Below are positions 47,149 to 56,519 of a DNA stretch of 64,000 nucleotides, in pieces. The position numbers were made by a program, and so were the translations under genes. Source of the DNA: Stenurella melanura (Eukaryota > Arthropoda > Insecta > Coleoptera > Cerambycidae). Below the pieces are notes generated by a model. That model was given only the letters and a program-made list of their open reading frames with translations. It did not search any database and had not been told where the DNA came from. Numbering within the stretch: position 1 is the stretch's first letter; each line of letters begins with the position of its first letter. The stretch spans positions 221,442,904 through 221,506,903 of the forward strand of contig OY757309.1 of the NCBI GenBank assembly GCA_963583905.1, given 5' to 3'.

Positions 47149-49236
47149 ATAATAATAATAAAGTGCGTGTATTGAAAATATACATTTGGTGGAGTCCAGC
47201 CCAGAGGCTGCTCAAATATTCAGCCATGAAAATTAACAAAATACATAATTAAGAAGAAAAAGGATAATAAATGGGAATGAAATTATACTAAACACAATTT
47301 GAAATAAAGAGAGAAGAATGTGCCTACATCAGGTAGGCTTAAAAATGTTTTAATTTTGACTTTTTGTTCACTGGCCTTGAAGGAATCTTTTGTAATGAAA
47401 TTTAAATGAGTTTACGAAAACTTGCCTAATAATAATAGGAATGGAGTTATATAACGTTGATGCGGAGTACGTAAAGGATTTTTGGAAAAAGCTGTTGAAT
47501 GATGAGGAATTGTTAAATTCCCAGTGTATCTTAAAGTTCGCTCGTGAATGGAGGACCTGGGAATCAAAAGTTCTCTTGGGTATGGGGATTTGCTGATTGT
47601 ACCAATTTATGAGTAAAATTTCCAAGATGTAATTTGAGTTTTTGACTTATGCGATACGTGATCATTTTTCTTTAAATCAAATATAAATCTAACACAAGTA
47701 CTTTACACCTTTTGAAGCCTATAAGAATTGGTTTGCTCGAGACAGGGACATATATAATATCGCCATAGTTTAAAAAAGATAAGACTAGAAATTCGCTTAA
47801 AAGAGTTCTTAATTTTACATTCAAACTATGGCGAAAAGAATATAATTTTTTTAATGGGCAGTAGGACTTTCACAACGTTATTAACATGTTGTTGAAATTT
47901 GAAGTTATGGTCAAAAAATAAGTCCAAATTTTGTATACTATCCATGAATGCTAGTCTTTGATCCACCACGAATATAGGTGTTATCCCTAATGCATTGTCT
48001 ATTGTTCTCCTTCCCAAATACGATAACAGCAGATTCAGCTGCATTAATTTTTAGGCAGTGCCAGCAAGAATAATTTACAGGATTTTCAATATTTTGATTT
48101 ATGTGCTCAATGGACTGCATAATCTGTGATGAATCAAAGGTGCTGTAAATCTGGGTATCGTCAACATAGAAATGTGATCTACAGGTTTTTAAGACACTAA
48201 AAAAATCAGAAGTATATAAGACAAATAACAGCGGTTCCAAAATTGACCCTTGCGGTACACCAGGTTCAAGCATCTTTGACTCAGAAAAAGAGGTATTCTT
48301 GATTACAACTTTCTGTTTGCGATTAGTAAAGTAAGATTTAAGTATTTTTAAAGCACTGGGTAGAAAAGTTATAGAATTTTAGTTTGGAGAGCAATAAGTT
48401 GTGATTAATCGTATCAAACGCTTTAGAATAGTCAAGCAACACAAGAGCTGTAGTTTTTCGTATATCGTAGCCTTTAATTATATCATCAGAGACTTTGAGA
48501 AGAACACTTGTGGTGCTATGACCAACTCTAAAGCCAGATTGATTTTTTGGTATTATTTGATGTTTTGTCGTGTAATTAATAATTTGATCGTACATGAGCT
48601 TTTCTATTATTTTGGACATTATTGGTAACAAAATAATGGGACGCAAGTAAGTAAAATCAGTGGAAGATTTAACTTTGTTGAGGGGTTTTACAAACGCTTC
48701 TTTCCAGACGTCTGGAAACACACCTTTCACAATAAATTGATTTATCATTTAAGTTAAATACACCAGTAAGTCTGGAAAACATAATAAAAATATTTGTTTT
48801 GATATTGAGTCAGTACCAGAAGCATTTGACTTGACTGAAGTAAGTGCTCTATATACTTGGTCTTTTGATACCTCCTCAAAAGAAAATTTGTCACAAATTT
48901 TAAAGACATTCTGATCAAAATAGTTTAGCAATTATTGAAAGCAGGATTGTATTTATTTGTTGACGCAAAATATTCAATTAGCTCATTAGGACATTAGGAA
49001 AGGTGTGGAGGAATTTCGGATGCGTTTTTTGTTTTAGTAATATTCATGTTTTCTAAAGTTTGCCATAACTCTTTTGTAGTTTTTGAATTTTGGACAGAGT
49101 TTAGGTAAGCCTATTTTTCACGCCTAATTGCTGAGGTAGTAGTATTACGTAAACATTTATAGTACGACCAGTCACGTAAACTTTTTGTTGGTTTAAATTT
49201 AGTTAATGCATTGCTTTTAGTTTTAATCATTAATTT
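47149..49236 (-). pseudogene. Old CR1/Jockey-type LINE ORF2, RT domain (main part)
   Basis: Reading from 49236 downward: linker LMIKTKSNALTKFKPTKSLR, then WQTLENMNITKTKN, a pre-RT region FEEVSKDQVYRALTSVKSNA, RT motifs YLRPIILLPIMSKIIEKLMY, QSGFRVGHSTTSVL, LVLLDYSKAFDTINH (catalytic Asp), GVPQGSILEPLLFVLY, and YVDDTQIYS (second catalytic pair, YVDD). The C-terminal part is seen at 47625-47368. Several frameshifts and stops separate the pieces. On the minus strand it ends in (TTA)n at 47161-47149. The part upstream of the linker lies beyond the younger insertion, at 53821-53940. Confidence 0.9.
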
Positions 49237-50617
49237 ATTATATCATAAAAGCTGTCTACCCAGATTTAGAAGCCAGATTAATTTTATAAAAGACAATAAA
49301 ATCATTTGTTGCAAATCGGAAAACGAGTGGTTAATAAACAGTGACTCTGAGGAAGAAAAAATCAACCTTGAAAAAACCATATGTGAACTTACTGAAGATG
49401 GAGATGTGAAAGATAGGTATATCTCTAAGCTAAAACATGACAGAGATACATTTATGCAAGAAGCATTAAAAACAGAAGAAGAAATGGCTGATTTAATAAA
49501 AGAACAAGAAAAAGTTATCAGGGAATTAAAAGAACAACTATGTGAGCTACAGTTGAAAAATAAAAGTACAAAAAAGATAGAATCAACAAAAAATGTAAGT
49601 ACCCAGACTAATATTCTAAAAAGCGATAAAAACAAAGCAATAACTAAAAAATCAGCGGACAACATAATGCAGCACAGATACACCCAAACAACAATAACAA
49701 GCATGCAGTGTAATGGTACACAAACTGAATGCCTAGTAAATAAAAATTCAAAAAATGGAAATAAAGTGTGGCACAATATTGGTAAATCACTACAAAATAT
49801 TACCAATCAGCACAATGCAGAAAATAAAATAGCAAAAATAAATAAAGTTCTGATATTAGCAGATGAACTTGGACAAGGATTAAATGTAAGATTGCGCAGT
49901 AATCTGCCTAAACATCTCATTACATCTTTTATTAAACCAAATGCATCCTTAACAGCAGTTATGAACAATATAAGCAAATTGACAACAGAATTTACAAATA
50001 ATGATACTGTCATTATATTTGCAGGTAAAAACGATTTTGTGAACAATAAATTTCCCTCGTTTAAATTCATATGTAACAATCTAAAGGAATGCTGCCATAC
50101 CAATATTATCTTTTCATCTGTGCCGTTCACAAGAAATAGCAATATTAATCAGCGTATTTATAAATACAATGCTAAACTTCATGACTTTATCACAAAATTA
50201 AACCGCATAACAGAAGGAAATGTAAAATTCTACGAAATAAATGACCATGATTATAGCATAAATAATCGTAAAATTTCTAAGGATTTGACGAACCTGATTG
50301 TTAATAATAACTTTTTACACAAATCTTTGGTATTTATTGCTCCTAGTTGCTACAATCAAACTGGGGATAGGCGGTTATCTACGGACAGTGATGTGCTAAA
50401 TAAGGACCGGGCCAGCGCAGGCTTAAACTCAAATGAAATAATAGACGTTGACTTACTGGATACAAGTATAAGTGTGTGCGCGACTTCAACGCAGTGTTCA
50501 ATAGCGACAAAATCGATCTCAATAGTGGATGAAGCAGTACGTAATGAGAAACCAGATAAAAATAACAGACTTCCTTTTTTATACCCAATCCTCACGGACA
50601 TAACCTTACTGGAGTAA
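49211..50617 (+). CDS. LINE ORF1 protein (5'-truncated): zinc-finger remnant, coiled coil, SGNH-like domain
   Basis: RNA-binding/chaperone-type first protein of a CR1-group LINE. The frame's first codon is TTG and its first ~9 codons belong to the older LINE; the true element starts near 49237. Residues ~11-35 (YHKSCLPRF ... KIICC) look like the second half of a PHD-type zinc finger, so the protein is N-terminally cut. Residues ~48-110 form a charged coiled coil. Residues ~130-175 contain repeated TQT motifs. Residues ~215-340 resemble the SGNH-hydrolase (esterase) domain of CR1 ORF1: LILADELGQGL at block I and FAGKNDF at the GxND block, but the usual Ser after Asp is Glu. The first in-frame ATG is codon 82. 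The frame ends 12 codons after a T TTT TTA heptamer. Confidence 0.8.
   Translation: MLLVLIINLLYHKSCLPRFRSQINFIKDNKIICCKSENEWLINSDSEEEKINLEKTICELTEDGDVKDRYISKLKHDRDTFMQEALKTEEEMADLIKEQEKVIRELKEQLCELQLKNKSTKKIESTKNVSTQTNILKSDKNKAITKKSADNIMQHRYTQTTITSMQCNGTQTECLVNKNSKNGNKVWHNIGKSLQNITNQHNAENKIAKINKVLILADELGQGLNVRLRSNLPKHLITSFIKPNASLTAVMNNISKLTTEFTNNDTVIIFAGKNDFVNNKFPSFKFICNNLKECCHTNIIFSSVPFTRNSNINQRIYKYNAKLHDFITKLNRITEGNVKFYEINDHDYSINNRKISKDLTNLIVNNNFLHKSLVFIAPSCYNQTGDRRLSTDSDVLNKDRASAGLNSNEIIDVDLLDTSISVCATSTQCSIATKSISIVDEAVRNEKPDKNNRLPFLYPILTDITLLE
50575..50581 (+). promoter_or_regulatory. Candidate -1 ribosomal frameshift site T TTT TTA
   Basis: The heptamer is in exact phase with ORF1 (codons 456-457, TTT TTA) inside the 52-nt window (50566-50617) where the ORF1 and ORF2 frames overlap. 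A -1 slip leads directly into the ORF2 frame. TGGACTT / AAGTCCA (50625-50631 and 50652-50658) can form a 7-bp stem downstream, though farther away than usual for a stimulator. Confidence 0.6.
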
Positions 50618-53502
50618 AACACTATGGACTTACACATTCTGACAGTGCTACAAGTCCAAACATTAACTACATTACCTTCTGCCATCAAAACACCCAATGT
50701 ATAGGAAACAAAATTTTAATAATGGATGAAATTTTTGTAAATAATAATCACTGTGATTTTTTATTAATTACTGAACATTGGCAAAATGAAGATAAATTAA
50801 ATGAAATTAAACTTAGAAACTTTAGTCTGTGTAACTCATTCTGTAGATCTCATTTAATACATGACGGTGTGGCCATATACAAAAATGATAATTGCTCATA
50901 TAAAGTCAGTAAAGAGAATGTAAACGATTTCTGCATTGAAGGCGTAATGGAATGTTGTAGTGTTAAGATTACCTCAAATAAAATTACCGTAGTTGTCATC
51001 TATCGGCCACCAAACGGCGACTTTCAACATTTTCTAAGCTTATTAGGTGGCTTATTAACAAATATTTATAATGAAAAAGATTGTATAATCATTGGTGGAG
51101 ACTTTAATTTAGATTTTTCAGTGCCAGGTGTTAACTTAACTCTCTTAATTGATCTCCTTGCCTGTTTTAATGTGAACATAAGTATAACAGCTCCTACAAG
51201 AGTAACTGCTGTATCAAAAACATGTATTGATAATTTTTTAGTCTATTCAAATACCAACTATAAAGCCGTAGTGGTAAATTTATGTATATCAGACCACTAC
51301 TCGCAATTTTTAACACTAGAAACTAAGATCACCCCAAAGCAAGAAAATAATAAGTATACCTATCGTAGACACTTTAGTTCGGAAAACGTAACGCGATTTC
51401 GTAACTATCTCAAACATGAAGACTGGCAGGATGTATTTGCTGAAAACTGTCCCGATACAGCCTTCGATATATTTGCAAAAATACTTTTATATTACTCTGA
51501 AATATGTTTCCCGATAAAACGTTTTCTAACACATATCAACAAAAATAAGAATTTTAGATCAACACCAGAACTAACAGAACTAAAAAATAACGTGACTCTT
51601 TACAGTACATTAGCTGCACATGATGCAAATTATGCGGAGATTAGTAAGTATTTTAATAAAATTTATAGAGACAAATTACAACTCGCAAATAGGGAATATT
51701 ATGACAATCAGATTTCAAGATCGGACAATAAATCAAAAACAATGTGGAGCATAATTAATAATCTACAAAAGAAAAATAAACAAATGAGTAACATAGTTAT
51801 GTATGAGGACAACTTTCAAATAGGTGAGCAGGAATCTGCAAATAATTTCAATTTACACTTTACATCAGGCAATGAAAATAAAGAACATGATCTTGACTTT
51901 CTTCGGGCTAATGTACCCATGTTCTGTCATTCAATTACCATGTCTGAAATAAGCGAAGTAGATGTTATATCGTCGATAGGTAAATTAAAAAATTCAACTT
52001 CTTGTGGTTTGGACAATATCTCAAATAATTTGTTAAAAAAATGTAGTCATGAACTATGTAGACCTCTTACGTACTTAATAAATTTAGCTATTAATAAGGG
52101 CATTTTCCCCAGCAAACTAAAACTAGCCGTAGTAATCCCTATTTTTAAAAAAGGTGATCCAAACGATTATGATAATTATAGAGCAATAAGTTTACTTTCA
52201 AGCATTTCAAAACTTTTTGAACTTATTATAAAAGAACAATTAACTTCATTTTTCTATCAAAATAAATTACTTTCTTCGTTTCAGCACGGTTTCACAAAAA
52301 ATAGGAGTACTGAAACAGCTCTTTGTGAATTTCAAAATGTAGTCGTAAATGCCTTAGATAATAAAAAACAAGTTTTAGGTTTGTTTATAGACTTTTCACG
52401 TGCTTTCGACTGCGTTGACCATTACTTATTGTTAACAAAATTATCAAGATATGGAGTGAGAGGAACTCCGTTGAATCTCCTGACTTCTTATTTAAAAGGT
52501 AGAACTCAGATAGTTAACTTAAATAATAATGTAAAAAGTACCAGTAATGACATAAAACAAGGCGTACCCCAAGGGTCAATACTTGGACCTCTATTATTTT
52601 TAATTTTTGCAAACGACATAATAAGTTTTTTAAATAACAGTTCTTCATCAATTCACACTATTTGTTATGCCGACGATACTAATATTATAATAATTGAAAA
52701 AGATCTGGTAACTCTTAAAATTGCAGCCGAGTGTGTATATAAAAATGTAATTAAATGGTCAGAAAAGAACTTTTTGAATGTAAATAAAAACAAGTCGAAT
52801 TCGATACTATTTAGAATGCGGGGACAGCTACAAGAATTTTGCCTTTTTGAAAACACTGATTTCCAGGTGACTTCCACGGACTCGGTAAAAATATTGGGTA
52901 TCGTATGTGACTACAAACTAAGTTGGGTCTCACATATCAATGCACTTTGTACTAAACTACGCAGAAGTTGCTACGCTTTAAATTATATGGCTAAACATTG
53001 CAGTCCTAAGGTACGATTAACATTGTACTACGCCAACTTTCATTCTCATTTAAGATATGGAATAATTAACTGGGGAACGAGTACACAAATAAGTAGAGTA
53101 TTTTTAATACAAAAGTACGCTCTCCGAATTATTGCTGGACTCGAATATCGTCAGTCATGTCGTAATACATTCAAAAATCTTAGGATACTAACTGTTGCTG
53201 GAATATACATTCTGGAGGTTTGTACTTATGTTTACAAAAACTTCACCACGTTCTCGGCAAACCAACTGAACCACGATCATCATACGAGGTCAAGAGGGTT
53301 GTTGGCACCAAACAATTTTCGAACAACTTTTTACCAAAAGAGTTTTCATTATACTGGCTGTAAACTTTATAATGCACTGAATGCAGAATTAAAAAATTCC
53401 CCCAATGTTTATATCTTTAAAAATAGGTTGAAAGAATTGCTGCTACAAAAAAACTGTTACACAGTACAAGAATTCTTCTCGCCACCTAATATTTATACTT
53501 GA
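50581..53502 (+). CDS. LINE ORF2 polyprotein: apurinic-type endonuclease and reverse transcriptase
   Basis: Nicks target DNA and copies the element RNA into it. The frame is open from 50566; the first ATG is at 50722 (926 codons). Endonuclease motifs: FCHQNTQ (Asn, 50689, upstream of that ATG), ITEHW (Glu18 from the ATG), VVIYRPPNGDF, IIGGDFNLDF, CIDNFLVY and SDHYSQF (Asp/His). The reverse transcriptase follows: VIPIFKKGDPNDYDNYRAIS, QHGFTKNRSTETAL, LFIDFSRAFDCVDH, GVPQGSILGPLLFLIFANDI, and YADDTNII with both catalytic Asp. There is no RNase H. Size and order match the CR1/Jockey superfamily. All catalytic residues are present, so this is the most intact protein in the window. I start it after the frameshift heptamer because the endonuclease Asn lies upstream of the ATG. 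Confidence 0.93.
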   Translation: MPNPHGHNLTGVKHYGLTHSDSATSPNINYITFCHQNTQCIGNKILIMDEIFVNNNHCDFLLITEHWQNEDKLNEIKLRNFSLCNSFCRSHLIHDGVAIYKNDNCSYKVSKENVNDFCIEGVMECCSVKITSNKITVVVIYRPPNGDFQHFLSLLGGLLTNIYNEKDCIIIGGDFNLDFSVPGVNLTLLIDLLACFNVNISITAPTRVTAVSKTCIDNFLVYSNTNYKAVVVNLCISDHYSQFLTLETKITPKQENNKYTYRRHFSSENVTRFRNYLKHEDWQDVFAENCPDTAFDIFAKILLYYSEICFPIKRFLTHINKNKNFRSTPELTELKNNVTLYSTLAAHDANYAEISKYFNKIYRDKLQLANREYYDNQISRSDNKSKTMWSIINNLQKKNKQMSNIVMYEDNFQIGEQESANNFNLHFTSGNENKEHDLDFLRANVPMFCHSITMSEISEVDVISSIGKLKNSTSCGLDNISNNLLKKCSHELCRPLTYLINLAINKGIFPSKLKLAVVIPIFKKGDPNDYDNYRAISLLSSISKLFELIIKEQLTSFFYQNKLLSSFQHGFTKNRSTETALCEFQNVVVNALDNKKQVLGLFIDFSRAFDCVDHYLLLTKLSRYGVRGTPLNLLTSYLKGRTQIVNLNNNVKSTSNDIKQGVPQGSILGPLLFLIFANDIISFLNNSSSSIHTICYADDTNIIIIEKDLVTLKIAAECVYKNVIKWSEKNFLNVNKNKSNSILFRMRGQLQEFCLFENTDFQVTSTDSVKILGIVCDYKLSWVSHINALCTKLRRSCYALNYMAKHCSPKVRLTLYYANFHSHLRYGIINWGTSTQISRVFLIQKYALRIIAGLEYRQSCRNTFKNLRILTVAGIYILEVCTYVYKNFTTFSANQLNHDHHTRSRGLLAPNNFRTTFYQKSFHYTGCKLYNALNAELKNSPNVYIFKNRLKELLLQKNCYTVQEFFSPPNIYT

Positions 53503-53792
53503 ATTTTATTTATATGTGCATGTTGATTTAGGCACGGGTATATTCCCCTATGTATTTTGTGGATATTTATTTGTTTGTTTTTCTTTCTTGATGTTTGTTA
53601 TATACATTTGTTTTTTTTTTACAATTTGATGTTTGTTATATACATTTGTTTTTTTTTTTTTTTACAATTTTATATTTTAATATTCTCACTTACTTGTGAC
53701 TATACATTTGTATGCATATGTGTGTATATGTATGTATGTATATTTGACTCTTTCTTCTGTTACTGTACTTGTACTTTTAAATGGAAGAAATA

Positions 53793-53820
53793 AATATTAT
53801 TATTATTATTATTATTATTA
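53793..53820 (+). repeat. (ATT)n tail of the young LINE
   Basis: Uninterrupted ATT triplets directly after an AATAAA. This is the microsatellite-type 3' end used by CR1-group LINEs. Confidence 0.9.
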
Positions 53821-53940
53821 TTTAATGGTATCAGTTAGCCAAGGCGATTTAGGTTTAGATATTCTCAGTGTTCTGATAGGTGCGCGGATATCATATATCT
53901 ACTTATTTACCACAATTTACGGGAAAAACTCAAAGTATAA
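53821..53940 (-). pseudogene. Old CR1/Jockey-type LINE, detached upstream part of ORF2
   Basis: The minus strand reads YDIRAPIRTLRI then SKPKSPWLTDTIK, the standard linker between endonuclease and RT in this superfamily. It continues without a gap into LMIKTKSNAL at 49236, across the young LINE. Upstream of YDI there is a stop, and the sequence turns into dispersed repeat R at about 53942. Confidence 0.88.
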
Positions 53941-53941
53941 A

Positions 53942-54240
53942 TGAGTTCCAGATCTGGTTATAATACACACGTGTACTAAATTTCACTTCCCGATTTACAC
54001 CTATTTACCCCCAGCTCTTCGAAATACAATCTTGTGCTTGATCTCGTTATAGTGTATCCGTGTAATAAACAAGTTAATATCTTAAACCGCTTCACAGTAA
54101 TCGTGCGCTCAAAGATGTCACAGACCGACAGATAGACAAACAAACAATCAGAGAGAAATTATTCTTCGCTCAAATTTAAAATCTCGACGTTTCATGACAT
54201 TCTAACCACTTTCAACAAAAACAAAATATTTTTTTGGCTT
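53942..54240 (+). repeat. Dispersed repeat R, right flank of the old LINE
   Basis: GTTCCAGATCTGGTTATAATACAC, CACGTGTACTAAATTTCAC, a GACCGACAGATAGACAAAC block and CGTTTCATGACATTCTAA, in the same order as at 20405-21030. Confidence 0.7.
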
Positions 54241-54965
54241 ACTACTACACCACCTGGATGTGGAAGTAAAAGTAACTTTAATTTATATAAGTAAACAAAA
54301 TGTTAACAGCTTGCGCGGATATTAAGGTTCCCGACCTGCTACTGAATTAAGCATATTTCCTGTAATTGTGAGTAGGTGTATTAACCTCGTCTTATTTGCT
54401 TCGAAAATCTGAGAAGGAAATCAATCAATCAAAATGTTTAATCTCAATTACTAAAAAGAATATAACCGGTTTCTTACTAATTTCATGCTTCTTGTTTAAA
54501 CAAGTGGTAATTACCAAGCACATCTATATGCCTCTGGATCTACAGAATACCGCACTTCGAGGCTCTCCTGCGGCTACCAGCTTATCTCATTAAGTCATTA
54601 AGCAATACGAAATCCATAGATATAGGGCAGTCTGAGCATGCCATGTCCTGCAGTGCCAACCACCGCGTCCTGACTTATAAATAAAGTGCAATATTTAAAA
54701 ATCCATTAAAAAAAACCCTCAAATTATAATGCAAAACAATTTGTTTTAATAAAATACACATTTCTTGCCCAAGCCGCGGTATATCATGACTTCGCGCTTG
54801 AATACAGAAATCAGCGTTCATTCTATGAACAAAATTATGAATATTTCGTGAAAAGTTTTGTAAAAAATATAAAATCTATATCATGAAAATTGTTTCAGAT
54901 AAAGTTTAAGAGCCGAAAATCGCAAACAACTATGGCAATGCAAAAAAAATCATTTGTCTTTATTT
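54241..54965. other. Non-coding stretch
   Basis: No gene or repeat identified. Confidence 0.4.
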
Positions 54966-54967
54966 AT

Positions 54968-55290
54968 ACAGGGTGATTGACGGATGGTTTATTAAACTTT
55001 AAATAAGTGAGAAAAAATTTTGAAGTCTATTTCCTGACTCTTATTATTAATCCATTGAACTGTTGCAACATTATAGCCGAACCTTGCATTTTGGACAGGG
55101 TAAGTTCTTTTTTTATATGTGTAGAGGGAGTTAGTGTGAGCATAGAGCTGGATTTTCGGGGTTGACAGCCCCCCGTTTGGCCGCCATCTTGTAAAAGGGT
55201 ATAGACAGTTTTTCCGCGATAAATTGGGAATCGTAAGTTTCACAAAAGAGTTTCTGGGATTTTTTTCATTACACAAATATACCACGGAAA
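54968..55290 (-). repeat. Dispersed repeat with ACAGGGTGATTGACGG end and a 97-codon minus frame
   Basis: The ATACAGGGTGATTG end resembles those of mariner-related MITEs. The minus frame 55285-54992 (VYLCNEKNPRNSF ... PFTRWRPNGG) overlays a GGCCGCCATCTTG sequence often seen in repeats. I recognise no domain, so I treat it as an open frame within a repeat. Confidence 0.4.
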
Positions 55291-55349
55291 GGGGGTATAT
55301 ATAACAATGGGAGGGACAATTAAGGAATACGAAGATAACCTAATATAGA

Positions 55350-56460
55350 ACGATGTTATAGCAACAGTTTAACTGTGTTCATGAAATTAACCAATACGTT
55401 GTAGACTTGTATATTTTTTAAAGACAATAGATGAGTAACATTAGTTGGTAGAGGGACTTTGATGTCGACTAAATTATTTAACATTGCATCGATAGCCGTT
55501 TGGTGATCATGACAACTATAGAAAATATGGTTCAGATCGCCCGTAGTACCACATGTACTACATATATCTGAATCCAGTACACCAATTCTATTTAGGTGTT
55601 TTGAAAAGCAAGCGTGACCGAACCTTATCTGCAAATTGTGGTGATAAATTTCCTAGGGGCGTTAATGCCCTTAAACCATGGTGACTTGGGAATATTACTA
55701 ACGATTTGTGAGTACTGGCTCGTAGGGTTATCTAATTGATAGTTTTCATAAGATCTTGACCAATTGTTAAATGCTTTGTGCCTGAATGTATTTGTAGCAT
55801 CCGATAGGCATGTTTTAAAGTTGAAATTTAAGTTAGATATGGCACTTTCTTTAGCAAGGTTGTCCGCATATTCATTATGAAGGATTCCTACATGGGCTTT
55901 AACCCAAACAAAATTAACAAAAAAATTAATCTGATGTAATTCACACATAGGAAGATTTATACGGAGGATGTATGCACTTTTGTGAATGTAATTAAGTGCC
56001 CCGCTTTCAATACTTACAAGAACGCTTAAGGAGTCTGTATATATTATTGCATGCCTAACTTGATTTCCTTTAATATATTCTAGGGATTTAAGAACCGCTA
56101 TGGCTTCTCCAACAAATACAGATGTATTTTCAGTCAATTTAATTTTGTATTCAAATTTTTTTTTATGGAATATAGACAGCACATCCTACGTTTCCTGAAA
56201 TTTTCGATGCATCTGTATAAATTTGTAGATCTTTTAATAAATTCAAGTTAATTCTAGGAACATGAGAATATGTGGGGATTAAAACAAAAGGGTCATAAAA
56301 TAGGTCTTGATATTCTAAATCCCCATATGAGATGTTAGATATTAAAATAAAGTTATTCCTATATTCACTAGTTTCACGAAATGCAGAACATAAAGGGCGG
56401 AGAATTCTTCTTTGTCCAGTACTTATTAGTTAAGTCATAAGTACTTAATTTAGATATATT
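55350..56460 (-). pseudogene. 3' part of a second I-type LINE: RNase H and Cys/His C-terminus
   Basis: The minus strand from 56460: ILRPLCSAFRETSEYRNN, then RNase H with Asp in IYTDASKISGN (first frame), a frameshift at an A-run near 56162, Glu in VGEAIAVLKSLEYI, Asp in IIYTDSLSVLVS, and His/Asp in HVGILHNEYADNLAKE. A one-base shift near 55630 leads to QIRFGHACFSKHLNRIG and CSTCGTTGDLNHIFYSC, the C-terminal zinc-binding cluster, then a stop at about 55356. All four RNase H acidic/His positions survive, but two frameshifts and the missing RT make it inactive. Related to, but clearly diverged from, the fragment at 15050-16215. Confidence 0.85.
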
Positions 56461-56519
56461 CAAAATTATGGGTAACTGCTTATATTCAGCCTGTAGGACA
56501 TATTTTTCGCTAAGAAATT

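Larger units (their letters stand above)
49237..53820 (+). mobile_element. Young CR1-group LINE, 5'-truncated, both frames open
   Basis: A 4.6-kb non-LTR retrotransposon with ORF1, overlapping ORF2 and a 3' tail AATAAATATTATT... of (ATT)n at 53791-53820. It interrupts the minus-strand LINE: flanks CATTAATTT (to 49236) and AATGGTATC (from 53824) rejoin to a continuous old reading frame. At most 4 bp (ATTT) are duplicated. Open frames and a uniform tail indicate a recent copy, but the missing N-terminus of ORF1 makes it non-autonomous. Confidence 0.9.

Noticed and set aside
49243..50697. Long minus-strand open frames antisense to the young LINE ORF1
   Set aside because: They are shadows of the coding plus-strand frames and carry no domain signature.
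54992..55285. 97-codon minus-strand open frame as a host gene
   Set aside because: It lies in a repeat with an ACAGGGTG-type end, has no recognisable domain and no supporting gene structure.
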